Source: Tenuibacillus multivorans (GTDB lineage Bacteria; Bacillota; Bacilli; Bacillales; Alkalibacillaceae). Taken from it: 64,000 nucleotides of DNA. The DNA lies in contig NZ_FNIG01000011.1 in NCBI RefSeq assembly GCF_900103915.1, positions 1 through 64,000 of the forward strand, written 5' to 3'. Below, piece by piece: positions 1 to 9,116 of this stretch. The position numbers and the translations under genes were made by a program. The notes under the pieces are model-generated. The model was not told where the DNA came from and searched no databases. It saw only the letters and a list, made by a program, of their open reading frames with translations. Each line of letters opens with the position of its first letter. Position 1 is the stretch's first letter.

Positions 1-93
1 CACACCTGTTCCCATGCCGAACACAGCAGTTAAGCTCTCTAGCGCCGATGGTAATTGGGGTGTTTCCCCTGTGAGAGTAGGACGCTGCCGGGC
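1..93 (+). rRNA. rrf: 5S rRNA, 3' part (5' end outside window)
   Basis: The first 93 bases match the 3' three quarters of a Bacillota 5S rRNA, including the loop B/C region with CCGAACACAG, the conserved GTTAAGCTC, the GCGCCGATGG segment and the closing GAGAGTAGGACGCTGCC. The 5' end, and presumably 16S and 23S, lie before the window. No tRNA gene follows; a terminator comes about 10 nt after the mature end, so this is the last gene of its rRNA operon. Confidence 0.96.
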
Positions 94-103
94 AATATTA
101 AAG

Positions 104-133
104 CCAAGGAGGAATATCTTCTTGGTTTTTTTG
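104..133 (+). terminator. Intrinsic terminator of the rRNA operon
   Basis: The arm CCAAGGAG pairs with the distal arm ending CTTGG (one G-U pair) around an AT-rich loop and is followed at once by a run of T. It sits about 10 nt after the 5S 3' end, as expected for the end of an rRNA operon. Confidence 0.85.
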
Positions 134-256
134 TGTTCAAAAAGATTTATTTCTTTACCTTTTTAAAGTCGTTAAAAGATTAAGATTTAACAATAAGCCA
201 GCGTTTCTTTAGAAAATCACACATTATGTTGATCCGTTTCGCATTTTAGTTACGTT

Positions 257-265
257 TGGTATAAT
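257..265 (+). promoter_or_regulatory. Candidate extended -10 promoter for the MgtC-family gene
   Basis: TGG followed by TATAAT is an extended -10 (TGnTATAAT). There is no good -35 at 16-18 nt upstream, which extended -10 promoters tolerate. It would give a leader of about 120 nt before the gene at 395. Nothing else is recognisable in the gap between the rRNA terminator and the gene apart from an ATG-TAA start-stop pair at 371-376. Confidence 0.5.
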
Positions 266-394
266 AAAAAACATTATACTTTTTGATGAAAATTAAAGAT
301 AATTTTACAGTCATACGTTCGTTTATTAAAAATAAAATGACTATTATATTTATTTTTAGAGGAGAAAAAGATGTAAAAGAGAGGAGTGTAAAAA

Positions 395-1087
395 ATGGAA
401 CAGTTATATGAGTTTTTGGGTCATGATTTTGATGTTATGCTCGTGAGAGTATTATTAGCAACTTTATTATGTGGACTCATTGGATTTGAAAGAGAGATTA
501 AGAATCATTCGGCTGGTTTTCGTACGCATATATTAGTTGGTGTTGGATCCTGTTTAATGATGCTTTTATCTATTTACGGGTTTGAAGAATATATTACAAA
601 GTTTGATACCATACGCTTTGACCCAGCTAGGATCCCTTCCTATGTCATTAGTGGAATAGGTTTCTTAGGTGCAGGGACTATTATGGTTCATGGTATGACA
701 ATTCGAGGACTAACAACAGCTGCCTCCATTTGGACAGTGGCTGGCATCGGATTAGTCATTGGAGCAGGTATGTATTCTTTAGCTATATTAGTGACAGTTG
801 TTGTTTTACTAAGTTTAATATTCTTAAATTCCTGGGAAAGAATTTTTACAAGAGGTAAATCAGAAAACGTTCTCCATTTGATCGTAAGTAAGGATGTTCA
901 TATAGCTAAGGTTTTAAATATCTTTGATGAACACGCACTATTAATCAATCGTTTTGAAATAGAGAGTGAAAGCAAAGACCAACGTAATGTATATATTGAA
1001 CTGGAAAAGAATCAGGAATTTAATCGAAATGATATTTTAGATGAAATCAGTAAGTTAGAGAATGTGACATATGTATATGAACGTTAA
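395..1087 (+). CDS. MgtC/SapB family membrane protein
   Basis: This 230-aa protein belongs to the MgtC/SapB/SrpB family. The N-terminal two thirds hold about four or five hydrophobic segments and the family signature (GFEREIKNHSAGFRTH near residues 30-45, then GIGFLGAG near 88-95 and GLTTAASIWTVAGIG near 105-120). The C-terminal about 80 residues are soluble and ACT-like in pattern. MgtC proteins are inner-membrane proteins needed for growth in low magnesium; in Salmonella MgtC inhibits the F-type ATPase. Whether this member does so cannot be read from sequence. The start follows an AGAGGAGTG Shine-Dalgarno sequence. It is a single-gene unit between a terminator and a hairpin, and is not part of the usual Bacillus neighbourhood here. 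Confidence 0.9.
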   Translation: MEQLYEFLGHDFDVMLVRVLLATLLCGLIGFEREIKNHSAGFRTHILVGVGSCLMMLLSIYGFEEYITKFDTIRFDPARIPSYVISGIGFLGAGTIMVHGMTIRGLTTAASIWTVAGIGLVIGAGMYSLAILVTVVVLLSLIFLNSWERIFTRGKSENVLHLIVSKDVHIAKVLNIFDEHALLINRFEIESESKDQRNVYIELEKNQEFNRNDILDEISKLENVTYVYER

Positions 1088-1130
1088 ATTAAAGGCTTTT
1101 GTGCGAAAGGTGCATAAAGGCCTTTTAATT
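1086..1130 (+). terminator. Likely intrinsic terminator after the MgtC gene
   Basis: ATTAAAGGC just after the stop codon pairs with a distal GCCTTTTAAT (one bulge), followed by a moderately T-rich stretch. The T-run is interrupted, so termination may be partial. Confidence 0.6.
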
Positions 1131-1167
1131 TTATGATTTTATATAATAGTGTTTTAAGCTTTTTGTT

Positions 1168-1240
1168 TTGCAACAAAATAAAAAGTGAGTATAATATAAA
1201 TATAGTCAAAGATAGTCAAAGTCAAAAGGTAATCTTTGAC
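1168..1240 (+). promoter_or_regulatory. ctsR promoter with CtsR heptad operator
   Basis: A SigA-type promoter, TTGCAA (1168-1173), 16 nt, TATAAT (1190-1195), is followed by the CtsR operator: AGTCAAA (1204-1210), 3 nt, AGTCAAA (1214-1220), matching the known RGTCAAANANRGTCAAA consensus. A third overlapping GTCAAAA follows directly (1221-1227) and an inverted TTTGAC lies at 1235-1240. The operator covers the expected transcription start, so CtsR binding should block initiation. Heat or arginine phosphorylation by McsB relieves CtsR repression in the known family. Confidence 0.9.
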
Positions 1241-1292
1241 GAGTAAAAATCGCTAATCTTTATGGCGAAAGACTATAAAGGGGGGTGGGCGA

Positions 1293-1757
1293 TTGCGAAA
1301 CATTTCCGATATCATTGAAGCATATTTAAAGCAAGTCATTCAATCAAGCAATAGTGATGTCATTGAAATTAAAAGAAGTGAAATTGCTAATCGTTTCGAA
1401 TGTGTTCCATCTCAAATTAATTATGTGATTAACACGCGTTTTACTGTGGAAAAAGGATATATAGTTGAAAGTAAGCGTGGTGGTGGCGGCTACATACGTA
1501 TTATGCGTATTAAGCCAAAGTCTAAGATTGAGCTGGTTGATGAAATATTATTGTTAAGTGGCGAGCATTTAACGCAGCAAGCTAGCTTAGATTATATTGA
1601 ACGCTTATTAGAGGAGAACATCATAACGGAGCGTGAAGCTAGGTTAATGTCCAAAATTGTACATCGGGACATTTTATCGATTCCTTTACCGTTACGCGAC
1701 CAACTTCGTGCAAAGATTTTTAAGGAGTTTTTAATGACGATTAAAATTCATAATTAA
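1293..1757 (+). CDS. ctsR: CtsR, class III stress gene repressor
   Basis: This 154-aa protein has the usual CtsR length. It opens with ISDIIEAYLKQ, carries the winged helix-turn-helix in the first 70 residues with the basic, glycine-rich wing (RGGGGYIRI near residues 62-70) that contacts DNA, and ends with the helical dimerisation and McsB-responsive domain. It represses its own operon and other clp genes through the heptad operator directly upstream. The start is TTG, placed 3' of a strong AAAGGGGGG Shine-Dalgarno sequence. It is the first gene of the ctsR-mcsA-mcsB-clpC operon; mcsA begins 15 nt after its stop. Confidence 0.97.
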   Translation: MRNISDIIEAYLKQVIQSSNSDVIEIKRSEIANRFECVPSQINYVINTRFTVEKGYIVESKRGGGGYIRIMRIKPKSKIELVDEILLLSGEHLTQQASLDYIERLLEENIITEREARLMSKIVHRDILSIPLPLRDQLRAKIFKEFLMTIKIHN

Positions 1758-1772
1758 TGGAGGGGTGGAAAA

Positions 1773-2309
1773 ATGAAATGTCAACGTTGTCATGAAAATG
1801 AGGCGACAATTCATTATACCCAAGTAATTAATAGCGAGAAAACGGAAGTCCACCTATGTGAACAATGTGCAGAGCAGGAAGGGTATATGAATTTTAATGA
1901 AGATCATTTTTCAATTCATCAAATGTTAACTAATATGTTTCCTTTTGATCAAACGATGAACCATCAACAAAAGGTACAAACACAGGAATCGTTAAGATGT
2001 GATCGTTGTGGTACGACTTATCAGGAATTCCGACAACGTGGTAAATTCGGATGTAGTAAATGCTACCAAGCATTTGAATCATACTTAGATCCGATATTTA
2101 AACGCGTGCATGGTGGGAACACGAACCATGTCGGAAAAATTCCAAAGCGAATTGGAGGTAATTTGCATAAACAACGAGAATTAGATCAGTTGCAAGGGAA
2201 ACTTAACCAACTTGTTCGAGATGAGGCATTTGAAGAAGCCGCACAAGTTAGAGATCAAATTCGTAAATTGAAAGAAGAGATCAATCAAGATAAGGGCGGT
2301 GAAGCATAA
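1773..2309 (+). CDS. mcsA: McsA, zinc-binding activator of the McsB arginine kinase
   Basis: This 178-aa protein has paired CxxC motifs at the N-terminus (CQRC near 3-6, CEQC near 29-32) and again in the middle (CDRCG near 76-80, CSKCY near 93-97), consistent with zinc binding. A C-terminal UVR-like coiled coil ([20 protein letters not shown]) resembles the ClpC-docking segment. McsA activates McsB and assists ClpC adaptor function. The 178 residues are close to the B. subtilis protein. The stop codon overlaps the mcsB start by one base, which suggests translational coupling and fits the known McsA-McsB partnership. Confidence 0.96.
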   Translation: MKCQRCHENEATIHYTQVINSEKTEVHLCEQCAEQEGYMNFNEDHFSIHQMLTNMFPFDQTMNHQQKVQTQESLRCDRCGTTYQEFRQRGKFGCSKCYQAFESYLDPIFKRVHGGNTNHVGKIPKRIGGNLHKQRELDQLQGKLNQLVRDEAFEEAAQVRDQIRKLKEEINQDKGGEA

Positions 2310-3373
2310 TGACATTACAAAATTTTATTAATGATGCGCTAAGCCCTTGGTTAAATACAGAAGGAATCGATAATGACATTGTATTAAGCAGTCGTATTCG
2401 TTTAGCAAGGAATTTTGAACAGGTGCCGTTTCCAACTAGTGGGGATACGGCAGCTATGGAAAAAGTTTTACAATTTATAGATCAAGAATTTAATCAACAA
2501 ACGTTTCAGGATTTTAAACAGTTTCAGCTCGTTAAGATGAGTGATTTAAAGCCAATTGAAAAACGTGGTTTGGTTGAAAAGCATTTAATCAGCCCAAACT
2601 TAGCTGAGAATGAACAAACAGGCGCTGTATTGATTTCAAAAAATGAGCAGGCTTCTGTCATGGTTAATGAGGAAGATCATTTAAGAATTCAACTTTATTT
2701 TCCCGGTTTCGAATTAACGAAGGCATTAGAAAAGGCCGAGCAACTTGATGATTGGTTTGAAAATCGTACACGTTATGCTTTTGATGAAAAAAGAGGTTAT
2801 TTAACAAGCTGCCCAACTAACGTTGGAACGGGCCTTCGTGCATCCGTAATGATGCATTTGCCAGCCTTATCAATGACAAACCAAATGAACAATCTCATTC
2901 CGGAAATTAATAAGTTAGGTTTAGTCGTAAGAGGCATTTATGGTGAAGGTAGCGAGGCTTTAGGCCAGTTATATCAAGTCTCAAATCAAATGACCTTAGG
3001 AAAGTCAGAAGAGGATATTGTTGAAGATTTAAAAAGCGTTGTTAAACAAGTTATTGAAAGTGAACGGCGTGCACGTGAATGGATTATGGAACAGTTGGGT
3101 ATACAGTTAGAAGATAGAATTTTTCGGTCTTATGGCATTTTAGCCAATAGTCGAGTCATACAATCCAAAGAAGCAGCAAAATGTCTATCTGATGTTCGTT
3201 TAGGGATTGATATGGGGATGATTAAAAATGTCCCTAAAACAATTTTAAATGAGTTAATGGTGTTAACTCAGCCAGCATTTTTACAACAATATGCGAAAAA
3301 ACAATTAGCACCAAATGAACGTGATGTCTTTCGAGCAAATTTAATTAGAGAAAGACTTCAACTAGAACACTAA
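2309..3373 (+). CDS. mcsB: McsB, protein arginine kinase
   Basis: This 354-aa protein is a member of the phosphagen (guanidino) kinase superfamily lacking the usual N-terminal domain. Visible signatures are SSRIRLARN near residues 27-35, the catalytic [12 protein letters not shown] near 168-179 and the basic ERRAREW near 251. McsB phosphorylates arginines on misfolded proteins and on CtsR, marking them for ClpCP and relieving repression. It overlaps mcsA by one base and is followed 18 nt later by clpC. No missing catalytic segment was noticed. Confidence 0.97.
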   Translation: MTLQNFINDALSPWLNTEGIDNDIVLSSRIRLARNFEQVPFPTSGDTAAMEKVLQFIDQEFNQQTFQDFKQFQLVKMSDLKPIEKRGLVEKHLISPNLAENEQTGAVLISKNEQASVMVNEEDHLRIQLYFPGFELTKALEKAEQLDDWFENRTRYAFDEKRGYLTSCPTNVGTGLRASVMMHLPALSMTNQMNNLIPEINKLGLVVRGIYGEGSEALGQLYQVSNQMTLGKSEEDIVEDLKSVVKQVIESERRAREWIMEQLGIQLEDRIFRSYGILANSRVIQSKEAAKCLSDVRLGIDMGMIKNVPKTILNELMVLTQPAFLQQYAKKQLAPNERDVFRANLIRERLQLEH

Positions 3374-3391
3374 TTAAAGGAGGTCATCCAT

Positions 3392-5839
3392 ATGATGTTT
3401 GGAAGATTTACTGAGCGAGCACAAAAAGTATTGGCTCTTTCACAGGAAGAGGCCATACGTTTAGGTCATAATAACATTGGAACAGAACATATTTTATTAG
3501 GTTTAGTAAAAGAGGGCGAAGGTATTGCCGCTAAAGCATTACAATCGCTTAATGTGACTGCTGATCAAATTCAACAAGAAGTTGAACAATTAATCGGAAG
3601 AGGAAATCATACGCCTCAGACGATTCATTATACACCACGCGCTAAAAAAGTAATTGAACTGTCCATGGATGAGGCTCGTAAGCTTAGCCATTCATATGTC
3701 GGTACTGAGCATATATTACTCGGACTAATCCGTGAAGGTGAAGGTGTCGCAGCGCGCGTCTTTAATAATTTAGGTGTAAGCCTTAATAAAGCGCGTCAAC
3801 AAGTACTGCAATTACTTGGCAGTAATGAATCGACATCAAGTCAGCGTGGGCAAAAGCAAGCGAATAACGCACATACGCCTACATTAGATTCACTTGCCAG
3901 TGATTTAACAGCTGTGGCACGTGATGGTGGAATTGACCCAGTCATCGGTCGAAGTAAAGAAATTGAGCGTGTTATTCAAGTGTTAAGCCGTCGTCGCAAA
4001 AACAACCCAGTTCTAATTGGTGAACCAGGGGTCGGTAAAACGGCGATTGCTGAAGGGTTAGCACAGCAAATCGTTAATAATGAAATACCAGAGATTTTAC
4101 GTGATAAACGCGTGATGACATTAGATATGGGTACTGTTGTTGCAGGTACAAAATATCGTGGTGAGTTTGAAGATCGCTTGAAAAAAGTGATGGAAGAAAT
4201 CCGTCAAGCGCGTAATATTATATTATTTATCGACGAGCTACACACCTTAATCGGTGCGGGTGGTGCTGAAGGTGCTATTGACGCATCCAATATTTTAAAA
4301 CCAGCTTTAGCACGTGGTGACCTGCAATGTATCGGTGCAACAACGCTTGACGAATATCGAAAATATATTGAAAAGGATGCAGCACTTGAACGTCGTTTCC
4401 AACCGATTCAAGTTGATGAACCAACACCAGAAGAGTCAGTCAAAATTTTAACAGGGTTACGTGATCGCTATGAGGCGCACCACCGTGTTACGATTTCTGA
4501 TGAATCCATTGAAAGTGCTGTTAGATTATCTGACCGTTATATTACGGATCGTTTCTTACCGGATAAAGCGATTGACTTAATCGATGAAGCGGGATCACGT
4601 GTCCGCTTACGTAATTATACAGCACCGCCTAATCTAAAAGAATTAGAACAAAAGCTTGATGAAGTGAAAAAAGAAAAAGATGCAGCCGTTCAAAGCCAAG
4701 AATTTGAAACAGCCGCTTCATTACGTGATAAAGAACAGAAATTAAAAGATGAGCTTGAAAAAACAAAAGATCAATGGAAAGAAAAACAAGGTCAAGAAAG
4801 CTCAGAAGTCACGATTGATGATATTACAAACGTTGTCTCTACCTGGACGGGTGTACCAGTTTCTAAGCTTGCTAAAGATGAGACCGAGCGTTTGTTAAAC
4901 TTAGAAGAAAAGCTGCATGATCGTGTTATTGGGCAAGAAGAAGCAGTTAATGCGGTTTCTAAAGCAATTCGCCGAGCACGTGCTGGACTAAAAGATCCGA
5001 AGCGACCAATTGGTTCTTTCATCTTCTTAGGCCCTACGGGTGTTGGTAAAACCGAGTTGGCACGCGCCTTAGCTGATTCAATGTTTGGTGATGAAGATGC
5101 GATGATTCGCATTGACATGTCCGAATATATGGAAAAACACTCGACTTCCCGTCTTGTAGGTTCACCTCCAGGATATGTTGGCTATGACGAAGGGGGTCAG
5201 CTAACAGAAAAAGTTCGTACAAAACCTTATTCCGTTATCCTATTAGATGAAATTGAGAAAGCCCATCCTGAGGTCTTTAATATTCTATTACAAGTGCTTG
5301 AAGACGGACGTCTAACAGATGCTAAAGGTAGAGTTGTTGACTTCCGGAATACGGTTTTAATCATGACATCCAACGTTGGCGCTCATGAATTACGTCGTCA
5401 AAAATATGTCGGTTTTAGCTTGGATGATGATCAAAAGGATTATTCTCAAATGAAATCTAAAATTATGGAGGAATTAAGAAAGGCATTCCGTCCTGAATTC
5501 TTAAACCGTCTTGACGAAACAATTGTGTTCCACTCTCTTGAGGAAAAACACATTCAGGAGATTGTTCGTCTCATGATTAAACAACTTCAAGATCGCTTAG
5601 AAGATAATGAAATCTCATTTACGTTAACGGAAAAAGTGATTGAAAAAATCGCAAATGAAGGTATGGACTTAGAGTATGGTGCTCGTCCATTACGCCGTTC
5701 TATTCAAAAAAATGTAGAAGATTTCTTGTCAGAAGAAGTATTAAAAGGTAATTTAAAAACAGGGCAAACTGTAGAAATTGATGTCAATGACGACGGTGAC
5801 TTCTATACTACTTCTGTAAAACAATTAGAAACATCTTAA
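3392..5839 (+). CDS. clpC: ClpC, AAA+ unfoldase of the ClpCP protease
   Basis: This 815-aa Hsp100 protein has a double Clp-N repeat (residues 1-145), a first AAA+ domain with Walker A GEPGVGKT at about 210 and a FIDELH Walker B, a middle domain with a UVR-like coiled coil (about 415-470), and a second AAA+ domain with Walker A GPTGVGKT at about 547 and [11 protein letters not shown]. It unfolds arginine-phosphorylated and adaptor-delivered substrates for ClpP, in the cytosol. The start follows AAAGGAGG by 8 nt; a second ATG is the next codon. A strong terminator and a MITE-like repeat follow it, separating it from radA, which usually belongs to the same operon. Confidence 0.98.
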   Translation: MMFGRFTERAQKVLALSQEEAIRLGHNNIGTEHILLGLVKEGEGIAAKALQSLNVTADQIQQEVEQLIGRGNHTPQTIHYTPRAKKVIELSMDEARKLSHSYVGTEHILLGLIREGEGVAARVFNNLGVSLNKARQQVLQLLGSNESTSSQRGQKQANNAHTPTLDSLASDLTAVARDGGIDPVIGRSKEIERVIQVLSRRRKNNPVLIGEPGVGKTAIAEGLAQQIVNNEIPEILRDKRVMTLDMGTVVAGTKYRGEFEDRLKKVMEEIRQARNIILFIDELHTLIGAGGAEGAIDASNILKPALARGDLQCIGATTLDEYRKYIEKDAALERRFQPIQVDEPTPEESVKILTGLRDRYEAHHRVTISDESIESAVRLSDRYITDRFLPDKAIDLIDEAGSRVRLRNYTAPPNLKELEQKLDEVKKEKDAAVQSQEFETAASLRDKEQKLKDELEKTKDQWKEKQGQESSEVTIDDITNVVSTWTGVPVSKLAKDETERLLNLEEKLHDRVIGQEEAVNAVSKAIRRARAGLKDPKRPIGSFIFLGPTGVGKTELARALADSMFGDEDAMIRIDMSEYMEKHSTSRLVGSPPGYVGYDEGGQLTEKVRTKPYSVILLDEIEKAHPEVFNILLQVLEDGRLTDAKGRVVDFRNTVLIMTSNVGAHELRRQKYVGFSLDDDQKDYSQMKSKIMEELRKAFRPEFLNRLDETIVFHSLEEKHIQEIVRLMIKQLQDRLEDNEISFTLTEKVIEKIANEGMDLEYGARPLRRSIQKNVEDFLSEEVLKGNLKTGQTVEIDVNDDGDFYTTSVKQLETS

Positions 5840-5851
5840 GGTTATAAACTC

Positions 5852-5890
5852 AAGCAGTCGGTAGAAGTTTTCCGACTGCTTTATTTTTTT
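5852..5890 (+). terminator. Intrinsic terminator after clpC
   Basis: A 10-bp perfect stem, AAGCAGTCGG (5852-5861) with CCGACTGCTT (5872-5881), is followed by a T-run interrupted by one A. The last bases of the T-run are part of the duplicated target site of the adjacent mobile repeat. Confidence 0.93.
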
Positions 5891-6308
5891 TACATAGGTT
5901 GTTTTCAAAAAGATTGTTGTTTCTAAAAGATAATATTGATGGATTAGCCCTCAACAAGCAGTAGAAGTACACGGAGACTCCTGGTCGGCTAAAACTGGCA
6001 CGTCCTGCGCCTGCGGTTACTCGGCGCAAACTTACGCAAGGTTGTAACGCAAGTAGCATTTGTGACGTCATCGACACTAGTACTTCCTGTACGTCGGCCT
6101 GTGGTATACGCCACGTCCTGTGGCACCACCGGCACTAGTACTTCCTGTACGTCGGAGGCTGAAGCGTTGTCCGCGGCAAAGAAGACACTACGAATGCGAA
6201 CCAAAGTGAGCAGGAGTAGATGTCGCACTTGTGCCGTTTAGGGTGAAAGCGAAGTGTATTTCTACTGCGATTGTTATAGCAAAAAACTTGCGAAAACAGA
6301 TTTACATA
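5889..6308 (+). mobile_element. MITE-like repeat, copy 1, with 8-bp target duplication
   Basis: TTTACATA at 5889-5896 is repeated exactly at 6301-6308, enclosing an element that begins GGTTGTTTTC (5897-5906) and ends with the complementary GAAAACAGA (6292-6300). A second, internal inverted repeat pairs GCAGTAGAAGTACAC (5958-5972) with GTGTATTTCTACTGC (6254-6268), 14 of 15 matching. Both ends match the reverse complement of the element at 12125-12337. The interior carries two direct copies of a 23-nt sequence 58 nt apart (6075-6097, 6133-6155) and other hairpins. It encodes no transposase, so it is probably moved in trans. Without it, the clpC terminator would lie only about 40 nt from radA. 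Confidence 0.82.
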
Positions 6309-6334
6309 AGATAAAAGAAAGGGAGAAGAAACAA

Positions 6335-7708
6335 ATGGCTAAAACAAAGGTCGTATATTTTTGTCAAGAATGCGGTTATGAATCACCAAAATGGATGGGT
6401 AAATGTCCAGCCTGCCAACAGTGGAATACTATGGTTGAGGAAAAAATCCGCCCAGCGAAGTCGAATAAGAATTCATTAGGTTCTGTTACTACTAACCGGA
6501 AAAAAAAGCCAAGCTCCATCAATAAAATCACATCTCAGGAGGAAAAGCGAATAACAACGAGCATGGAAGAGTTTAATCGTGTATTAGGTGGTGGTATTGT
6601 CCCAGGATCACTTGTTTTAATCGGAGGAGATCCGGGTATAGGTAAATCAACTTTGCTATTGCAAGTTTCATCACAATTGGCTACAAAACAACTAGAAGTT
6701 TTATATATTTCCGGTGAGGAATCCGAAAAGCAAACTAAGCTTAGAGCAGATCGTTTAGATATTGGTGATGATCAATTATACATCATGTCTGAAACCAATA
6801 TCGATGACATAATTGATGCTGTAGAAGAAATGGATCCTTCATTTGTGGTGATTGACTCCATTCAAACGGTATATCACGAGGCCGTCACATCTGCGCCTGG
6901 TTCTGTTTCACAGGTTCGAGAATGTACAGGCACATTAATGAAATTGGCTAAGACGAAGGGCATTCCTATTTTTATTGTTGGACATGTTACCAAAGAAGGC
7001 GCTATAGCTGGACCACGACTACTTGAGCATATGGTGGATACCGTTTTATATTTTGAAGGCGAACGTCACCATACCTTCCGAATTGTTCGAAGTGTTAAAA
7101 ACCGATTTGGAAGCACACATGAAATGGGTATTTTTGAAATGAAAGAAATGGGACTCGTTGAAGTCAGTAATCCGTCTGAAATATTTTTGGAAGAACGTTC
7201 TCAAGGTGTAGCGGGATCAACTGTGGTCGCTTCCATGGAAGGAACACGGCCAATGTTAGTAGAAATACAAGCGTTAATCTCGCCTACCCAATTTGGTAAT
7301 TCGCGCCGGATGGCAACGGGTCTTGATCATAATCGTGTACCGTTACTCATGGCCGTTTTAGAAAAGCGAGCAGGTTTACTCTTACAAAATCAGGATGCCT
7401 ATGTCAAAGTCGCTGGTGGTGTCAAACTTGATGAACCAGCCATTGACTTAGCAGTAGCGATAAGTATCGCCTCAAGCTTCCGAGATCAAGCGACACGACC
7501 TGATGATGTATTTATCGGAGAAGTAGGCTTAACTGGGGAAGTTAGGCGTGTATCTCGTATCGATCAGCGTGTCCTAGAGGCGAGTAAATTAGGATTTAAG
7601 CGTATCGTTATACCGAGTAATAATCTAGGCGGCTTCCAGGCGCCGGATGGTGTAGAGTTAGTCGGTGTTGAATCCGTACAGGACGCATTAAAGGTTGCAT
7701 TGGAATGA
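6335..7708 (+). CDS. radA: RadA/Sms, DNA repair and recombination ATPase
   Basis: This 457-aa protein matches the B. subtilis length (458). It has an N-terminal zinc finger (CQECG and CPAC, residues 10-27), a RecA-like ATPase core with Walker [11 protein letters not shown] at about 97-106, the RadA-specific KNRFGST motif at about 255, and a C-terminal Lon-protease-like domain. RadA helps branch migration and processing of recombination intermediates and, in Bacillota, transformation. I start it at ATG 6335 behind AAAGGGAGAAG; the open frame runs upstream to 6254 only because the mobile repeat is readable, and those 27 codons are not family-like. disA, usually next, is absent. Confidence 0.96.
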   Translation: MAKTKVVYFCQECGYESPKWMGKCPACQQWNTMVEEKIRPAKSNKNSLGSVTTNRKKKPSSINKITSQEEKRITTSMEEFNRVLGGGIVPGSLVLIGGDPGIGKSTLLLQVSSQLATKQLEVLYISGEESEKQTKLRADRLDIGDDQLYIMSETNIDDIIDAVEEMDPSFVVIDSIQTVYHEAVTSAPGSVSQVRECTGTLMKLAKTKGIPIFIVGHVTKEGAIAGPRLLEHMVDTVLYFEGERHHTFRIVRSVKNRFGSTHEMGIFEMKEMGLVEVSNPSEIFLEERSQGVAGSTVVASMEGTRPMLVEIQALISPTQFGNSRRMATGLDHNRVPLLMAVLEKRAGLLLQNQDAYVKVAGGVKLDEPAIDLAVAISIASSFRDQATRPDDVFIGEVGLTGEVRRVSRIDQRVLEASKLGFKRIVIPSNNLGGFQAPDGVELVGVESVQDALKVALE

Positions 7709-7757
7709 AGTGTGTCTATTTTATGAATAATTAAAATTATTATTATTTGTAATACAA

Positions 7758-7786
7758 TTGACATATAAATGGTATAGTGTTAAACT
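7758..7786 (+). promoter_or_regulatory. SigA-type promoter upstream of the PIN/TRAM gene
   Basis: TTGACA (7758-7763), a 17-nt spacer and TAAACT (7781-7786) form a good SigA promoter in the 196-nt radA-yacL gap. It would give yacL its own transcript with a leader of about 110 nt. The rest of the gap is AT-rich and shows no remnant of disA that I can recognise. Confidence 0.65.
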
Positions 7787-7904
7787 AATTGATTATTTAT
7801 TTTGACGAGCATAAACACCCATGTTAAAATTTAGTAAGATATTATTTTCAAAAGTTATGGACGAAAGGAAATTTGGTAAAAATAGTTTTAGGAGGTGATA
7901 AAGT

Positions 7905-8993
7905 TTGATTAAAAGAATTTTACAATTTATTTTTATAATTGCTGGTGGAACGATTGGGTACCTATACTTTCCTAAGCTCTTAGATATATGGAATATTGGA
8001 AATCCTGAATGGTTATATCCATATTTGGGAATGACGTTAGGTGCAATTATACTTTATATTCTTTCGTTATGGATAGCCGATTATATTGTTGATTTTCTGA
8101 AGATGACAGAGGAAAAACTAGTAAAAGCACCAGTTGCTGATTTATTATTTGGAAGTTTAGGACTTATTGTTGGGCTCATTATGGCTTATTTAGTTAATAT
8201 TTATTTACAAGATACGAGATTACCGGTTGTATCAGATGTTTTACCTATTTTTGTGGTCGTGATTCTCTCTTATCTTGGTTTTCAGGTTGGCTTTAAACGT
8301 CGGAATGAATTTATTAATCTTATGACGATGTCAAAAAAAGAAGCCAAAATGAAAGAGGAAAAAGAAAATGTGACGGAGTCTTCATTAAAACCTAAAATCC
8401 TCGATACAAGTGTTATTATAGATGGGCGTATTGCGGATATTTGTGATACGAAGTTTTTAGAGGGCACCATTGTTATTCCGCATTTTGTTTTAGAGGAATT
8501 ACAACATATTGCCGATTCGTCAGATGTATTAAAGCGTAACCGTGGTCGTAGAGGGTTAGATATTTTGAATCGGCTACAGAAGGATTCCTTTGTCGATGTA
8601 CAGATTTATGAAGGTGACTTTGAAGACATTCATGAGGTCGATAGTAAGCTGGTAAAATTAACGAAATTGTTGGACGGTGTACTTGTTACGAATGATTATA
8701 ATTTGAATAAGGTTTCGGAATTTCAAAATGTCACAGTTTTAAATATTAACGATTTAGCAAATGCAGTTAAACCAATTGTTTTACCGGGTGAAGAAATGGG
8801 CGTTCAGGTTATTAAGGCAGGTAAAGAAGAAAAACAAGGTGTTGCATATTTAGATGATGGTACGATGATTGTCGTTGAAGAGGGTAAAGGCTTCATCGGT
8901 GACACGATTGATGTCATCGTAACAAGTGTTTTACAAACATCGGCAGGACGGATGATATTTGCAAAACCTAAAGCGTTAGAAAAAGCACAATAA
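7905..8993 (+). CDS. yacL: PIN/TRAM domain membrane protein (YacL family)
   Basis: This 362-aa protein has four hydrophobic segments in the first 130 residues, then a PIN nuclease-fold domain (about 165-285; LDTSVIIDGRIADI with acidic residues, and LVTNDYNLN) and a C-terminal TRAM RNA-binding domain (about 290-350). It corresponds to YacL/PIN-TRAM proteins that sit after radA-disA in Bacilli. The substrate is not known with certainty; a membrane-tethered ribonuclease is the usual inference from the domains. The start is TTG, after an excellent TAGGAGGTGAT Shine-Dalgarno sequence. Confidence 0.93.
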   Translation: MIKRILQFIFIIAGGTIGYLYFPKLLDIWNIGNPEWLYPYLGMTLGAIILYILSLWIADYIVDFLKMTEEKLVKAPVADLLFGSLGLIVGLIMAYLVNIYLQDTRLPVVSDVLPIFVVVILSYLGFQVGFKRRNEFINLMTMSKKEAKMKEEKENVTESSLKPKILDTSVIIDGRIADICDTKFLEGTIVIPHFVLEELQHIADSSDVLKRNRGRRGLDILNRLQKDSFVDVQIYEGDFEDIHEVDSKLVKLTKLLDGVLVTNDYNLNKVSEFQNVTVLNINDLANAVKPIVLPGEEMGVQVIKAGKEEKQGVAYLDDGTMIVVEEGKGFIGDTIDVIVTSVLQTSAGRMIFAKPKALEKAQ

Positions 8994-9003
8994 TGATTCA
9001 AAG

Positions 9004-9070
9004 AAAAGGGTTGACGCTAACCATTTGTTAGATTAAAAATAAATTGGTGCGTGTCAGCCCTTTACTTTTA
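9004..9070 (+). terminator. Long hairpin terminator after yacL
   Basis: AAAGGGTTGAC (about 9004-9014) pairs with GTCAGCCCTTT (9053-9063, one G-U), with further imperfect pairing inside (AACCA with TTGGT). ACTTTTA follows. It probably ends the yacL transcript. A TATAAT at 9069-9074 could serve the downstream isoprenoid gene, but its -35 is weak. Confidence 0.7.
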
Positions 9071-9116
9071 TAATAAAACGAAACAATATAAAGCTTAAGG
9101 TTGATTTGAGGAGGAA

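Noticed and set aside
4792-5222. Minus-strand ORFs inside clpC, and similar antisense ORFs in rpoB, rpoC, fusA, purL and elsewhere
   Set aside because: All lie opposite conserved coding sequence, have serine- and proline-rich composition typical of antisense reading, and have no ribosome-binding sites.
5850-6228. Minus-strand ORFs in the clpC-radA gap
   Set aside because: They read through the terminator and the repeat element, show no recognisable domain and have no plausible ribosome-binding site.
6254-6334. 27-codon N-terminal extension of radA
   Set aside because: It lies partly inside the mobile repeat, lacks family similarity, and ATG 6335 has a good Shine-Dalgarno sequence and gives the normal RadA length.
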